Shown here in pieces: positions 25,946 through 33,622 of a DNA stretch of 35,910 nt (its first letter is position 1; each line of letters starts with the position of its first letter). The notes beneath the pieces are model-generated. The model was not told where the DNA came from. It did not search any database and saw only the letters and a list, made by a program, of their open reading frames with translations. The translations under genes were made by a program, and so were the position numbers. Source of the stretch: Deltaproteobacteria bacterium (lineage in GTDB: Bacteria > Desulfobacterota > UBA8473); the NCBI GenBank assembly GCA_030623035.1, contig JAUXFK010000003.1, forward strand, positions 1 through 35,910, read 5' to 3'.

Positions 25946-26413
25946 AATATTTGCCCGTTCATCTATGAGATCGTGTTCTTTTGTATCTTGAAGTAAACTC
26001 TTTAACTCTTCTATATTTAAACTCCCCATAGTCTCTATATAAAAATTTCCGCTCCAAAGCTTTTTTATCCTGTACTTCTTCTGTATCTCCCTATGCCTAT
26101 TTAAGATTGAAAATGATGTCCTTTCTATTATATCCTTAACAATGCCGGGTATGTAATGGGTGGGTTTGGCACATAAAATCAGATGGGCATGGTCTGGATG
26201 AAGAACCAGCCCAAATAACTCGTATCCCTTATAAAGAGTAATTTCTTTAAAGATTATTTCCAGTTCTGTTGCTGTTTTACTGGTAATTATAGGCTGTTTC
26301 TTGGGTGTAAAGAGTATCAGATGATAACTGATCCTATATGCAAGGTCTGAATATCTATTATAATTTGTTTCCTTAAGGGGTTTGAAATAGGAGCAAAGGA
26401 TAATATGGGGCAT
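25943..26413 (-). CDS. tnpA: IS200/IS605-type Y1 transposase
   Basis: 156-residue single-domain Y1 (HUH) transposase that would move DNA as single strands. Fold-typical RISYHLILFTPKKQPIIT near residues 27-44, the HUH pair in HPDHAHLIL (His75, His77) and the catalytic tyrosine in GNFYIETMG (Tyr125). All three catalytic residues are present, so it may be active. No tnpB/IscB partner lies beside it. Its C-terminal codon ends in the terminus of MITE D2. Upstream, a CCCTCTTT...AAAGAGGG inverted repeat (about 26434-26481) separates it from argC and could be an IS end or the argC terminator. Confidence 0.85.
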   Translation of the reverse strand: MPHIILCSYFKPLKETNYNRYSDLAYRISYHLILFTPKKQPIITSKTATELEIIFKEITLYKGYELFGLVLHPDHAHLILCAKPTHYIPGIVKDIIERTSFSILNRHREIQKKYRIKKLWSGNFYIETMGSLNIEELKSLLQDTKEHDLIDERANI

Positions 26414-26469
26414 ATTTTTTTGTGAAATTTTAAATCCCTCTTTTTAAACTGACCTTTAAGTATGATTGA

Positions 26470-27519
26470 TCAGGGAAAGAGGGGCAGGTTCTTTATCCCT
26501 GAGTCCTCAGGGAATCCATACATAATGTTCATATCTTGAATTGCTTGCCCTGAAGCGCCTTTAACCAGATTGTCTATTGCAGATATTACGACTATCCTTT
26601 TTGTCCTTGGATCGAATCGCATTCCTATATCACAGAAATTGCTCCCTTTAACCAAAGAGATATTGGGAAGACTGTCTTCAGGGTGTATTCTTACAAATCT
26701 CTCTTTACTATAGAAATCGGTGTAAATCCCTATTAACTCTGATGTTGAAATGTCTTGAAGGGAGTTTGAATATATAGTGGTCAGTATACCTCTATTTACG
26801 GGTATTAAATGTGGAGTAAAAGAGATGATGACATTTTTATGGGCAAGCAGGCTTAACTCTTGCTCTATCTCAGGTGTATGCCTGTGTTCTCCTATCTTAT
26901 AAGCATTAAGCCCTTCATTAACCTCACAGAAAAGATATTCCGTTGCCACTGTTCGACCGGCCCCAGAGACACCTGATTTGGAGTCCACAACTATATTTTT
27001 TATGTCTATTAAATTGTTCTTCAGTAAAGGGGCGAGTCCGAGTATCGCACTGGTTGGGTAACAACCCGGATTGGCAATAAGTTTCGCCTTTTTTATTTTA
27101 TCCCTGTGCAACTCAGGAAGGCCATAGACAGACTCCTTTAAAAGGTCTGGGGAGGTGTGGCTGCTATACCATTTTTCATAGACCTCAGGATTATTAAAGC
27201 GAAAATCCGCACTGAGGTCTACGACCTTTTTACCCCTCTTCATCAACTCGGGAACGATATTCATTGCTACCTTATGCGGTAAAGCACAGATTATGAAATC
27301 AGAGAGATTACAGATATGATCTGGCGATGGGCTTGTAAATTTAAGGTTTATTTCTGAAGCAAAGGCAGGAAAGACTTCCGACACCTTCATTCCATCAAAC
27401 TTTCTTGATGTCAATGCGGTTATCTTTGCATCCGGATGTCTAAGCATAAGTCTGATCAGTTCTTGACCTGTATACCCACTTGCACCAATTATTGCAACTT
27501 TTAGCATCTTTTTTCTCAC
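26470..27519 (-). CDS. argC: N-acetyl-gamma-glutamyl-phosphate reductase
   Basis: Third step of arginine synthesis, NADPH-dependent reduction of the acyl phosphate. NADP loop VAIIGASGYTGQELI near residues 8-22, catalytic Cys153 in ANPGCYPTSAILGLAPLL, and the His of GEHRHTPEIEQEL. 349 aa. The start is GTG at 27519 (GGAG 4 nt upstream) or ATG at 27507. Upstream DNA back to the rpsI terminator consists of repeats (27529-27603, 27613-27873), so any dedicated promoter must lie inside them. Confidence 0.95.
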   Translation of the reverse strand: MRKKMLKVAIIGASGYTGQELIRLMLRHPDAKITALTSRKFDGMKVSEVFPAFASEINLKFTSPSPDHICNLSDFIICALPHKVAMNIVPELMKRGKKVVDLSADFRFNNPEVYEKWYSSHTSPDLLKESVYGLPELHRDKIKKAKLIANPGCYPTSAILGLAPLLKNNLIDIKNIVVDSKSGVSGAGRTVATEYLFCEVNEGLNAYKIGEHRHTPEIEQELSLLAHKNVIISFTPHLIPVNRGILTTIYSNSLQDISTSELIGIYTDFYSKERFVRIHPEDSLPNISLVKGSNFCDIGMRFDPRTKRIVVISAIDNLVKGASGQAIQDMNIMYGFPEDSGIKNLPLFP

Positions 27520-27528
27520 TGATCTCCA

Positions 27529-27603
27529 CAGAAATGCCCCTTTTGCCCAATCTCTTCACTTTCTTTGATCTGAAACAGGATTACTCATTTCTGGATGGAC
27601 ACA
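27529..27603 (-). repeat. MITE D3, shortened D-type copy
   Basis: About 75 bp. Read on the minus strand, it starts GTGTCCATCCAGAAATGAGT and ends AGATTGGGCAAAAGGGGCAT, matching both ends of D2 but lacking about 70 bp of interior and the last bases of one terminus. It lies 10 bp from the argC start. Confidence 0.7.
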
Positions 27604-27612
27604 TAATAATAA

Positions 27613-27873
27613 ATAATGGCTATTGAGTTAACTCAGCAAAGGCGGTCACATTATAACGCGTGCAACTGTTTGAGCAGTGTAGTGAGCGTTAAGAAAGAAC
27701 AGGAGATTGTTTCTTGGTTGTGAGTCGTAACATATTTATTTGTGACTGTCTAATTCAAATGATCAATACTGTTCTTTCTTTATGCTCACTAAATCGCGAG
27801 TTTTGCACGGGTTATAATGTGATTGCCTTTGCTGTGACCGATTTTTTGAAAAGAGAAGTCAATAACCATTTAA
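27613..27873 (+). repeat. Family A hairpin MITE, copy A4
   Basis: About 261 bp. Outer ends TAATGGCTATTGAGTTAACTC and, inverted, AAATGGTTATTGACTTC. Arms 27647-27702 and 27769-27822 both have the CACATTATAAC version; the centre resembles that of A1 (ATCAATACTGTTC is shared). The right end abuts the T-tract of the rpsI terminator. An open frame running from here into rpsI antisense is not a gene. Confidence 0.85.
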
Positions 27874-27897
27874 TAAAAAAAAGGCCAAAGAGGCCTT
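27873..27897 (-). terminator. Intrinsic terminator of rplM-rpsI
   Basis: On the minus strand AAGGCC, loop TCTTT, GGCCTT, then a run of T. It lies about 20 bp after the rpsI stop and ends the ribosomal-protein operon. Confidence 0.85.
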
Positions 27898-27917
27898 CTT
27901 TTAGATATATAGAAGTT

Positions 27918-28310
27918 TTACCTCTTGGAGTATTGAAATCTTGCCCTTGCCCCTTTTTGTCCGTATTTCTTTCGTTCTTTGATTCTTGAATCCCTGGTTA
28001 TAAACCCAGCCTTCTTTAAAATCGGTCTAAAATTGTCGTTTACCTCTAATAGTGCCTTTGTTATACCGTGTTTTATCGCTCCAGCCTGACCGGATGTGCC
28101 TCCACCTCGGACAGTCGCAAACACGTCGTAATTCTCAGATGTGGCAGTTAATCCAAACGGTTGCCTGATTACCATCTTTAAGGTTTCACGTTTGAAATAT
28201 TCATCGATGGATTGGTTGTTAATCTTAAATTTACCACTGCCGGGTTTTAACCATACCCTCGCTATGGATGACTTTCTCTTTCCTGTTGCATAAAAACTCT
28301 CTTCTGCCAT
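27918..28310 (-). CDS. rpsI: 30S ribosomal protein S9
   Basis: 130 aa. YATGKRKSSIARVWLKPGSG at the N-terminus, QPFGLTATSENYDVFATVRG in the middle, GGGTSGQAGAIKHGITKALL, and the conserved basic tail GARARFQYSKR whose final SKR reaches the P-site tRNA. I set the start at 28310 (MAEESFY), preceded by GGAGG at 7-8 nt, rather than at an ATG seven codons upstream. It follows rplM by 66 bp. Confidence 0.96.
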   Translation of the reverse strand: MAEESFYATGKRKSSIARVWLKPGSGKFKINNQSIDEYFKRETLKMVIRQPFGLTATSENYDVFATVRGGGTSGQAGAIKHGITKALLEVNDNFRPILKKAGFITRDSRIKERKKYGQKGARARFQYSKR

Positions 28311-28376
28311 TAAAAACTCCTCCATTTTCAAACAAAATAGATCACTGGAGAGGGGATAAAGGGGTCATTGTCCTTA

Positions 28377-28805
28377 TTAAATATCCAGGATTTCAGGATT
28401 TTGAGCCTCGTGTGGATGTTCATCTCCAGCATATATCTTTAATTTTGTAATCATTTTTCTGCCAAGTCTGTTTTTGGGTAACATGCCTTTTACAGCCAGC
28501 CTTATAAGCTCCCTGGGGTCTTTTTGCTGTAACTTCTCTGCAACAATCGATTTGAGACCTCCAGGATAACCACTATGGTGATAATAAACCTTCTGTTGTA
28601 GCTTTTTCCCTGTTAGAATAATCTTCTTTGCATTTATAATAACTATAAAATCTCCTGTATCTACATGGGGTGTATAGATAGGTTTATGCTTCCCCCTCAG
28701 TATTATAGCACTCTTGCTGGCCAGCCTTCCAAGGGCTTCCCCCTTTGCGTCTATTAAATACCACTTTCTTTCAAATTCACCCGCTTTGGCACTGAAAGTC
28801 TTCAT
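28377..28805 (-). CDS. rplM: 50S ribosomal protein L13
   Basis: 142 aa: MKTFSAKAGEFERKWYLIDA, LGRLASKSAIILRGKHKPIY, then VDTGDFIVIINAKKIILTGK and the KGMLPKNRLGRKM motif. The start at 28805 has GGAG 6 nt upstream and lies about 33 nt from the predicted transcription start; a longer in-frame extension upstream crosses the promoter and is not coding. First gene of rplM-rpsI. Confidence 0.96.
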   Translation of the reverse strand: MKTFSAKAGEFERKWYLIDAKGEALGRLASKSAIILRGKHKPIYTPHVDTGDFIVIINAKKIILTGKKLQQKVYYHHSGYPGGLKSIVAEKLQQKDPRELIRLAVKGMLPKNRLGRKMITKLKIYAGDEHPHEAQNPEILDI

Positions 28806-28845
28806 TGTCTTCTCCAAACTCCGCTCGTTGTTTATAAACTTTGAT

Positions 28846-28874
28846 ATATTAGTGGTTTTCTTTTTTTTTGTCAA
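28846..28874 (-). promoter_or_regulatory. Strong promoter of rplM-rpsI
   Basis: On the minus strand TTGACA (28869-28874), a 17-nt A-rich spacer, TAATAT (28846-28851). It is one of the two best sigma70 matches in the window and gives a short leader before the rplM start. Confidence 0.75.
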
Positions 28875-28982
28875 GCAAAATGTGGGCTTGCATAGGGGTG
28901 CTTCAAAATAAACTGTACCATTTTTCAGATTGCAGTAGGATTCCTTATAAGCAGTTGCAAGGTATGATTTTACAACCCTTTT

Positions 28983-29006
28983 TGAGTTAACCCAATAGCC
29001 ATTCAC
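28983..29006 (-). repeat. Solo terminus of the TATTGAGTTAAC type
   Basis: On the minus strand AATGGCTATTGGGTTAACTC, a single copy of the outer end seen in A1, A3 (right), A4 and the nested insertion at 15929. No partner end is visible nearby. Bases 28875-28982 show nothing else. Confidence 0.55.
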
Positions 29007-29021
29007 AACTTATGAACTCAT

Positions 29022-30449
29022 TTAGAGGAGAAACTCAGCAGACTGAATTCCGTAGGCCGAGGGATGAATGCTTTTTTTAATATTTCGTAGATATGAGCCT
29101 TTTTGAGTATCCAATTCTTCCAGACTGACAGTCTTTCCTTTTCTAAAACGGCCTTGATCATCAGACAACAATAAAACGACCCGAGGTCGAGCTTTATCGC
29201 TATCTTCAGGGGATTCGATTACTAGACCCAATTCATCTGTGTCCAGTTTCAAAAGTGTTCCCACCGGATAGATCCCTAACATATTGATAAATAATTTTAG
29301 CAGGATTGGATCATAATCTTCCCCTATCTTTTCAAGCATAGTTTCAAGAGCACGGTCTGGGCTAAATGGAGCAGGTCGATATACCCGAGCAGATGTAAGG
29401 GCGTCGAAGACATCTGCTATGGTTATGATTCTTCCGAACAGGCTTTGGCTTTTCTTTCTATTCAGCCGAGGATAACCTGAAAGATTGAATTTCAGATGAT
29501 GCTCGAAAGGAGGAAGAAAGCTTTCGACCTTAAAGTCATTTGAAGCATTTAATTGGATGATATATTTCACGCTTCTCAAAGGGTGTTTCTCTATCTCCTC
29601 AAACTCTTCATCGCTCAATCGACCGGGCTTATTAAGGATATCCAGGGGTATGTCCAACTTTCCCAAATCGTGAAGAAGCCCACAGATGCCGAGTTTTCTT
29701 AAAGACATTTTCGATAGCCCAATTTGTTTCCCAAGACACAGGGAGAGTAACGCAACATTGACCGAGTGGGTATATGTGTAGTCATGATAATCCCGAATCG
29801 TGCTTAAACTGAGGAGTATGGGCTTATCCTCGGTATGCATGTCCATCATATCTTGAATAATCCGTTTTATCTTCCGAACTCCCACCTTTTTTTGTGAGCC
29901 TAATTTATCGGTCAATTCTTTTAACGAGGTCAAGGCATTAAAGTAACCTTTTAGGGCCAATTCCTTTCGTTCGAGATCGTGTTCCTGAAGGTCTGTCTCT
30001 TCTCCCTTCTCGATCTGTATCCATGAAAACTCCTTCCTCTTACTGAGTTGCATTACGAGCCAATCTATGGGATCCTCTTGACCTTCAGCTTTGTTTAGGA
30101 TGCGTATAAAACTCAGGATATTATCATAAGAGGCATCCTTGATGGCTGCAAAGAAGCGAAGCCCTCGAAGCTTTCGATTTTTGAAGTAATCGAGCATCTC
30201 TTGGACGAGACTTAAGTTATCACGTCGGTAGGGAAGCTTCTCTTCCTCCAGGTAGAACCTATCACGGGACATAGAAATCATCAAAGATCTCTCGTGCACC
30301 CACCAAGGAGCCAGGACTTCGTTGAACTCTTTCGCACAGTCTAAAAGTAACTGATTGTTATCCTGGTGGATCTTGACGGACTGAACGAGCCTATACAGGA
30401 GTCTAAGAAAATTCTCTCCTAAAAGGGTTTTTTGTTTTTCTAAATCCAT
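29022..30449 (-). CDS. HD-GYP domain protein
   Basis: 475 aa, likely cyclic-di-GMP phosphodiesterase. The HD-GYP domain runs from about residue 210: HSVNVALL (His228), LLHDLGKLDIP (His260-Asp261), EKHPLRSV (His289), FEHHLKFNLSGYP (His317-318, GYP 325-327) and ITIADVFDALTSARVYRPAP. The metal ligands look complete. Residues 13-120 form a helical/alpha-beta domain very similar in layout to the N-terminus of the adjacent HEAT protein. No signal peptide or transmembrane segment, so cytoplasmic. It starts 11 bp after the HEAT gene's stop, in the same operon. Confidence 0.88.
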   Translation of the reverse strand: MDLEKQKTLLGENFLRLLYRLVQSVKIHQDNNQLLLDCAKEFNEVLAPWWVHERSLMISMSRDRFYLEEEKLPYRRDNLSLVQEMLDYFKNRKLRGLRFFAAIKDASYDNILSFIRILNKAEGQEDPIDWLVMQLSKRKEFSWIQIEKGEETDLQEHDLERKELALKGYFNALTSLKELTDKLGSQKKVGVRKIKRIIQDMMDMHTEDKPILLSLSTIRDYHDYTYTHSVNVALLSLCLGKQIGLSKMSLRKLGICGLLHDLGKLDIPLDILNKPGRLSDEEFEEIEKHPLRSVKYIIQLNASNDFKVESFLPPFEHHLKFNLSGYPRLNRKKSQSLFGRIITIADVFDALTSARVYRPAPFSPDRALETMLEKIGEDYDPILLKLFINMLGIYPVGTLLKLDTDELGLVIESPEDSDKARPRVVLLLSDDQGRFRKGKTVSLEELDTQKGSYLRNIKKSIHPSAYGIQSAEFLL

Positions 30450-30460
30450 TTTTTATCCAG

Positions 30461-32155
30461 TCAACTGTATGCCTTCATGGCCTTTCGGTAGGCAATTCGC
30501 ACACTTGGAAACAGGCTTCTGGAAGCCTTTTTCAGGATATCTTTTGCTTCCTCTGTCTCCAATAAGATCAAAGCGATTGCTGCGCCATTCCGATGTGATG
30601 ATCTGGTATTACTGGGTATCCAAGCTTTTGTTAAAAGATGTTTTTTTAAAAACGGGGCTGAAACAGAGGAGCCACATTTCCCCAGGATTCTATAACAGGC
30701 CAGTAGGTGCTCGCGATCTGTGTTTTGCCCCACCTTTTTTTCAATATAGTCTAGTAACAGACTTTCTGCCAGCTCACTTTTTTGGCTGCCCATATAGTTC
30801 AACAATAATTGTCGAATCTCCTTGTTATCATCTTCGATTAATGGGAAAAGCTTCTTGAGCAACTGCGCATCTCTTTTGAGCAAATGTTTGAGTGCCTGTT
30901 TGCGTACCCCATAAGAAGAATGGTGGGTCATGCTTAGAAGTATCTGAGTAGGTTTTTCCCCCTCAAGCTGCCCCAGTACATAGACAAGCTTTTGGGCTGT
31001 AGAATCGTCTGATTGATTCATCAATAGCTCTAAGGGACGGATATCTTTCCTTGCCAAGACCTTGATGACTTCCATGACTTCTCTTTGTATACCTGGGGAT
31101 TGAATCTGAGGTAACATAGGACCAATTGTAAGAATCGCCCTTGAGGGAAGGAGTATGAGCAGCTGCTTTAAAGGCTTCATTTGGTTTTGATCAAGCATGT
31201 CCAAAGTGGACCAAAACCGTAAAAGAACGCCTAGGACATCGGGGGTTGTGGTTTTAACAAAAAAACTGTCTATTAAAGCAGACGCCCATGGGTTATTGGA
31301 TTTGTATGTTTTTTGGATTTTATATAATTCGTTAGTGAGTTTGAGCGCAAATTGAAATTCGGCTTGCTCAAGAGAATGTTGAAACTCATTTTTCAGAAAT
31401 TCTAAAACAATGATAAAGTCGGTTTTGGAACTTTGATCAGTGAGGAGAATTGTCAGCAATTCCAAAAGGTCTTGCCTAGTGTTATAATTCTCCTGAACCG
31501 CGATCATCTTTCGAAGTTTACTGACTTCTTCGGGTGTCAATTTCCAGAAGTTTTCTTCTTTGCTTTCTGGCGGTATCGCCATTGGAATGTCTTGTATCTC
31601 TTCCTGCTGGGCTGTGTTATTGCTTTCAGACTCACTTGCATGGAAAAGGGACAAATCGAGTGATAGTTCAGCCTCCCAATAAACATCTGTGGCTTGGTAC
31701 CGTATATGAGGAAAATCTGATTCCCAAAGCGCTGTTACCAAATCCCCTTCAGCCTCGTCTTGCGGATCCTTGTAATGGTCTATCGTCTTGATAAAGTCGT
31801 TGATTTCATCTTGGGATAGGCCTTCTCTTATCTCAAGCCATTGAATACCATCTCGAAAAAAGATGAAGGCCAATCCCTCTTTTTCAGGTGGGTCTTGATG
31901 CAAAACTTGGTTTTTATAGAGAAGCTGTTTCTTATTCACATCGATTTTTATGACATGGAAATTCTTCAATAAGTCATCGATATGGGCATTGACTTTGGCG
32001 ATAGAATTTTGACAAATGGTATGATTCTCAGGATAAAGCGAATAGTTTTTTAGGGCTATCAATACGAGCTGTATTACATCTCTGATTGCCCTAAGTTCTT
32101 TGCTTGTTGGAAAATTATCTAAAAGGTCTAAACCTCTACCCGCTGTTTTATCCAT
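30461..32155 (-). CDS. HEAT-repeat protein, partner of the HD-GYP protein
   Basis: 564 aa. Residues 25-125 are a domain with IALKNYSLYPENHTICQN, a strand pair IDVNKKQLLYKNQVL and FRDGIQWLEIREGLSQDEIN. A linker follows, then helical repeats from about 340 to the end with HEAT-like units (RPLELLMNQSDDSTAQKLVY, LSMTHHSSYGVRKQALKHLL, EIRQLLLNYMGSQKSELAES). No enzyme motif is visible; a scaffold or regulatory role is inferred. Upstream of and 11 bp from the HD-GYP gene. Confidence 0.75.
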   Translation of the reverse strand: MDKTAGRGLDLLDNFPTSKELRAIRDVIQLVLIALKNYSLYPENHTICQNSIAKVNAHIDDLLKNFHVIKIDVNKKQLLYKNQVLHQDPPEKEGLAFIFFRDGIQWLEIREGLSQDEINDFIKTIDHYKDPQDEAEGDLVTALWESDFPHIRYQATDVYWEAELSLDLSLFHASESESNNTAQQEEIQDIPMAIPPESKEENFWKLTPEEVSKLRKMIAVQENYNTRQDLLELLTILLTDQSSKTDFIIVLEFLKNEFQHSLEQAEFQFALKLTNELYKIQKTYKSNNPWASALIDSFFVKTTTPDVLGVLLRFWSTLDMLDQNQMKPLKQLLILLPSRAILTIGPMLPQIQSPGIQREVMEVIKVLARKDIRPLELLMNQSDDSTAQKLVYVLGQLEGEKPTQILLSMTHHSSYGVRKQALKHLLKRDAQLLKKLFPLIEDDNKEIRQLLLNYMGSQKSELAESLLLDYIEKKVGQNTDREHLLACYRILGKCGSSVSAPFLKKHLLTKAWIPSNTRSSHRNGAAIALILLETEEAKDILKKASRSLFPSVRIAYRKAMKAYS

Positions 32156-32258
32156 TCGCCTATTTTTCCTTACTGGCTAAAATGACGGATTTGATTAAAC
32201 ACCCGTTCTACTTTTTTCTTAGACATCTTAAAGTTCTATTATGAAATTATTTCTATGC

Positions 32259-33059
32259 CTATCCTACCATGCTGTATCCGCCGCTTACGCTGAGGACCTG
32301 GCCGGTAATATGACCTGCTGCTTTATTTGAGCCAAGAAATACGACTGCATTGGCTATGTCCTGGGGCTTCCCAATCTTGCGAAGGGGGTATGCCTTTGAG
32401 ATCTTCTCCAGTTGTTCAGGGGTAAAGAAGTCTTTGGACTGCTTCCACATGCTTTTATCTCCAATCTCCACGTCTTCTGATGGCACTGTTACTCCAGGAC
32501 ATACAATATTTGCCCTTATCCCGTTACGACCGTTTTCCCTGCCGATGGTCTTCATAAAACTGTTAACAGCAGCTTTGACCCCACCATAGACTGCCTCTTT
32601 GAATTCACCCTGCCGACTGGCATCTGAACTAATGCTGACAATTGCCCCGCTTTTCTTTTCTATCATATAATCAAGGGCTGTTTTGGTACAGTTCAATACC
32701 CCCACGTAATTGATAGTTATGACTTTGTTCCAAAAATCTGGAGTTGTATCGACAAAAAGCATGAGGTTATCCCAGCCAACATTGTTGACCAAGACATCGA
32801 TCTGCCCGAACTCTTCGAAACCTTTCTTAAACATAGCCTGTACATTGTCCAGACTCGTTACATCACATTTGACTGTTATGGTCTTACCACCGGCATTTAA
32901 AGCATTGGCCTCTTTTACAACCTTTTCAGCCTGTTCTGTATCGACATCTCCGATCACCACATTTGCACCTTCTCTTGCAAAGGTTAAAGATATAGCCCGA
33001 CCAATATTGGATCCTCCTCCAGTAACGACTACGGTCTTTCCCTTATAATCTAAGTCCAT
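32259..33059 (-). CDS. SDR oxidoreductase, possibly 2-hydroxycyclohexanecarboxyl-CoA dehydrogenase-like
   Basis: Classical NAD(P)-dependent short-chain dehydrogenase, 266 aa. Nucleotide loop VVVTGGGSNIGRAI at 10-23, VNNVGWDN (usual NNAG) at 91-98, catalytic Ser in IVSISSDAS (143-144) and YGGVK (Tyr158, Lys162). C-terminus GHITGQVLSVSGGYS. Overall resemblance is to SDRs of anaerobic benzoate/cyclohexanecarboxylate degradation (BadH type) or 3-oxoacyl-ACP reductase; the substrate is uncertain. Start 33059 is fixed by AAAGGAGG 6 nt upstream; an earlier ATG at 33116 lacks one. Confidence 0.8.
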   Translation of the reverse strand: MDLDYKGKTVVVTGGGSNIGRAISLTFAREGANVVIGDVDTEQAEKVVKEANALNAGGKTITVKCDVTSLDNVQAMFKKGFEEFGQIDVLVNNVGWDNLMLFVDTTPDFWNKVITINYVGVLNCTKTALDYMIEKKSGAIVSISSDASRQGEFKEAVYGGVKAAVNSFMKTIGRENGRNGIRANIVCPGVTVPSEDVEIGDKSMWKQSKDFFTPEQLEKISKAYPLRKIGKPQDIANAVVFLGSNKAAGHITGQVLSVSGGYSMVG

Positions 33060-33106
33060 TTTAAATCCTCCTTTTGATATGATTTTAGTAATAAATGCCT
33101 GTGCCT

Positions 33107-33135
33107 TTTTTATCAAGATAGGAGATGTGTGTCAA
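33107..33135 (-). promoter_or_regulatory. Promoter of the SDR gene
   Basis: On the minus strand TTGACA (33130-33135), 17-nt spacer, TAAAAA (33107-33112), giving a leader of about 40 nt before the SDR start. Confidence 0.5.
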
Positions 33136-33193
33136 TAAAATTATAGAAGAAAATTTTTGTAAATAAGCCTGTAATACTCCAAACCCCTTTTAC

Positions 33194-33222
33194 TTGACAA
33201 TGTGAGTCTATTTGGCTATATT
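33194..33222 (+). promoter_or_regulatory. Strong promoter facing otsA
   Basis: TTGACA (33194-33199), 17-nt spacer, TATATT (33217-33222). It is about 400 bp before otsA. Early transcribed bases include CCAG...CAGA/TCTG...CTGG (about 33246-33280), a small hairpin. No protein-like frame is seen between it and the palindrome. Confidence 0.6.
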
Positions 33223-33339
33223 CCCTTTCATTGAACAGGTGTTCATCCAGCCGTCCCAACAGATTACTCTGTCTGGAAAGCTAAGCCCTGCCCAACTTGT
33301 CTTGACTTTCTTTTTTCTTTATAATAGTCTTTCAATTAT

Positions 33340-33580
33340 TACTACAGCGGCAGTTTTTACAAGCTGTTTGAGAGACCTCTTGACGAACATATATTGATTT
33401 TTTTGTCAATCGTTCTTAGTTCTGTGGAGCACAAAAATCTTAAGTTGTTTGAGGGCGATAGCCCGAGTTCTTAAGATTTTGCGCAGAGAACTTAGAACGA
33501 TTAAAAAACTCAATCCGAGTGAGGAAAGAGGCCTCTCGAACAGGCTGTTAGCGGGATTATCCGAAAGTGTCGCTGTAGTA
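33340..33580. repeat. 241-bp palindromic MITE upstream of otsA
   Basis: Near-complete inverted repeat with ends TACTACAGCG and CGCTGTAGTA and apex GGGC-GATA-GCCC centred on 33459. Long paired arms include AATCGTTCT, GTTCT and ATCTTAAG, interrupted by mismatches; GAGAGACCTCTT pairs with AAGAGGCCTCTC further out. The TA at each border is consistent with the other repeats here. It would form a large hairpin in RNA or a cruciform in DNA. Confidence 0.8.
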
Positions 33581-33622
33581 TTATAGTTCCTATTTTAAGT
33601 AACCCATGTTGGAGGCTGTATC

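Noticed and set aside
28186..28203. GGTTTCACGTTTGAAA, resembling a parS site
   Set aside because: It lies within rpsI and breaks the palindrome of the parS consensus; similarity is partial and likely chance.
33212..33397. 61-codon open frame upstream of otsA
   Set aside because: It overlaps the -10 box and runs into the palindrome; the composition is not protein-like and there is no ribosome binding site.
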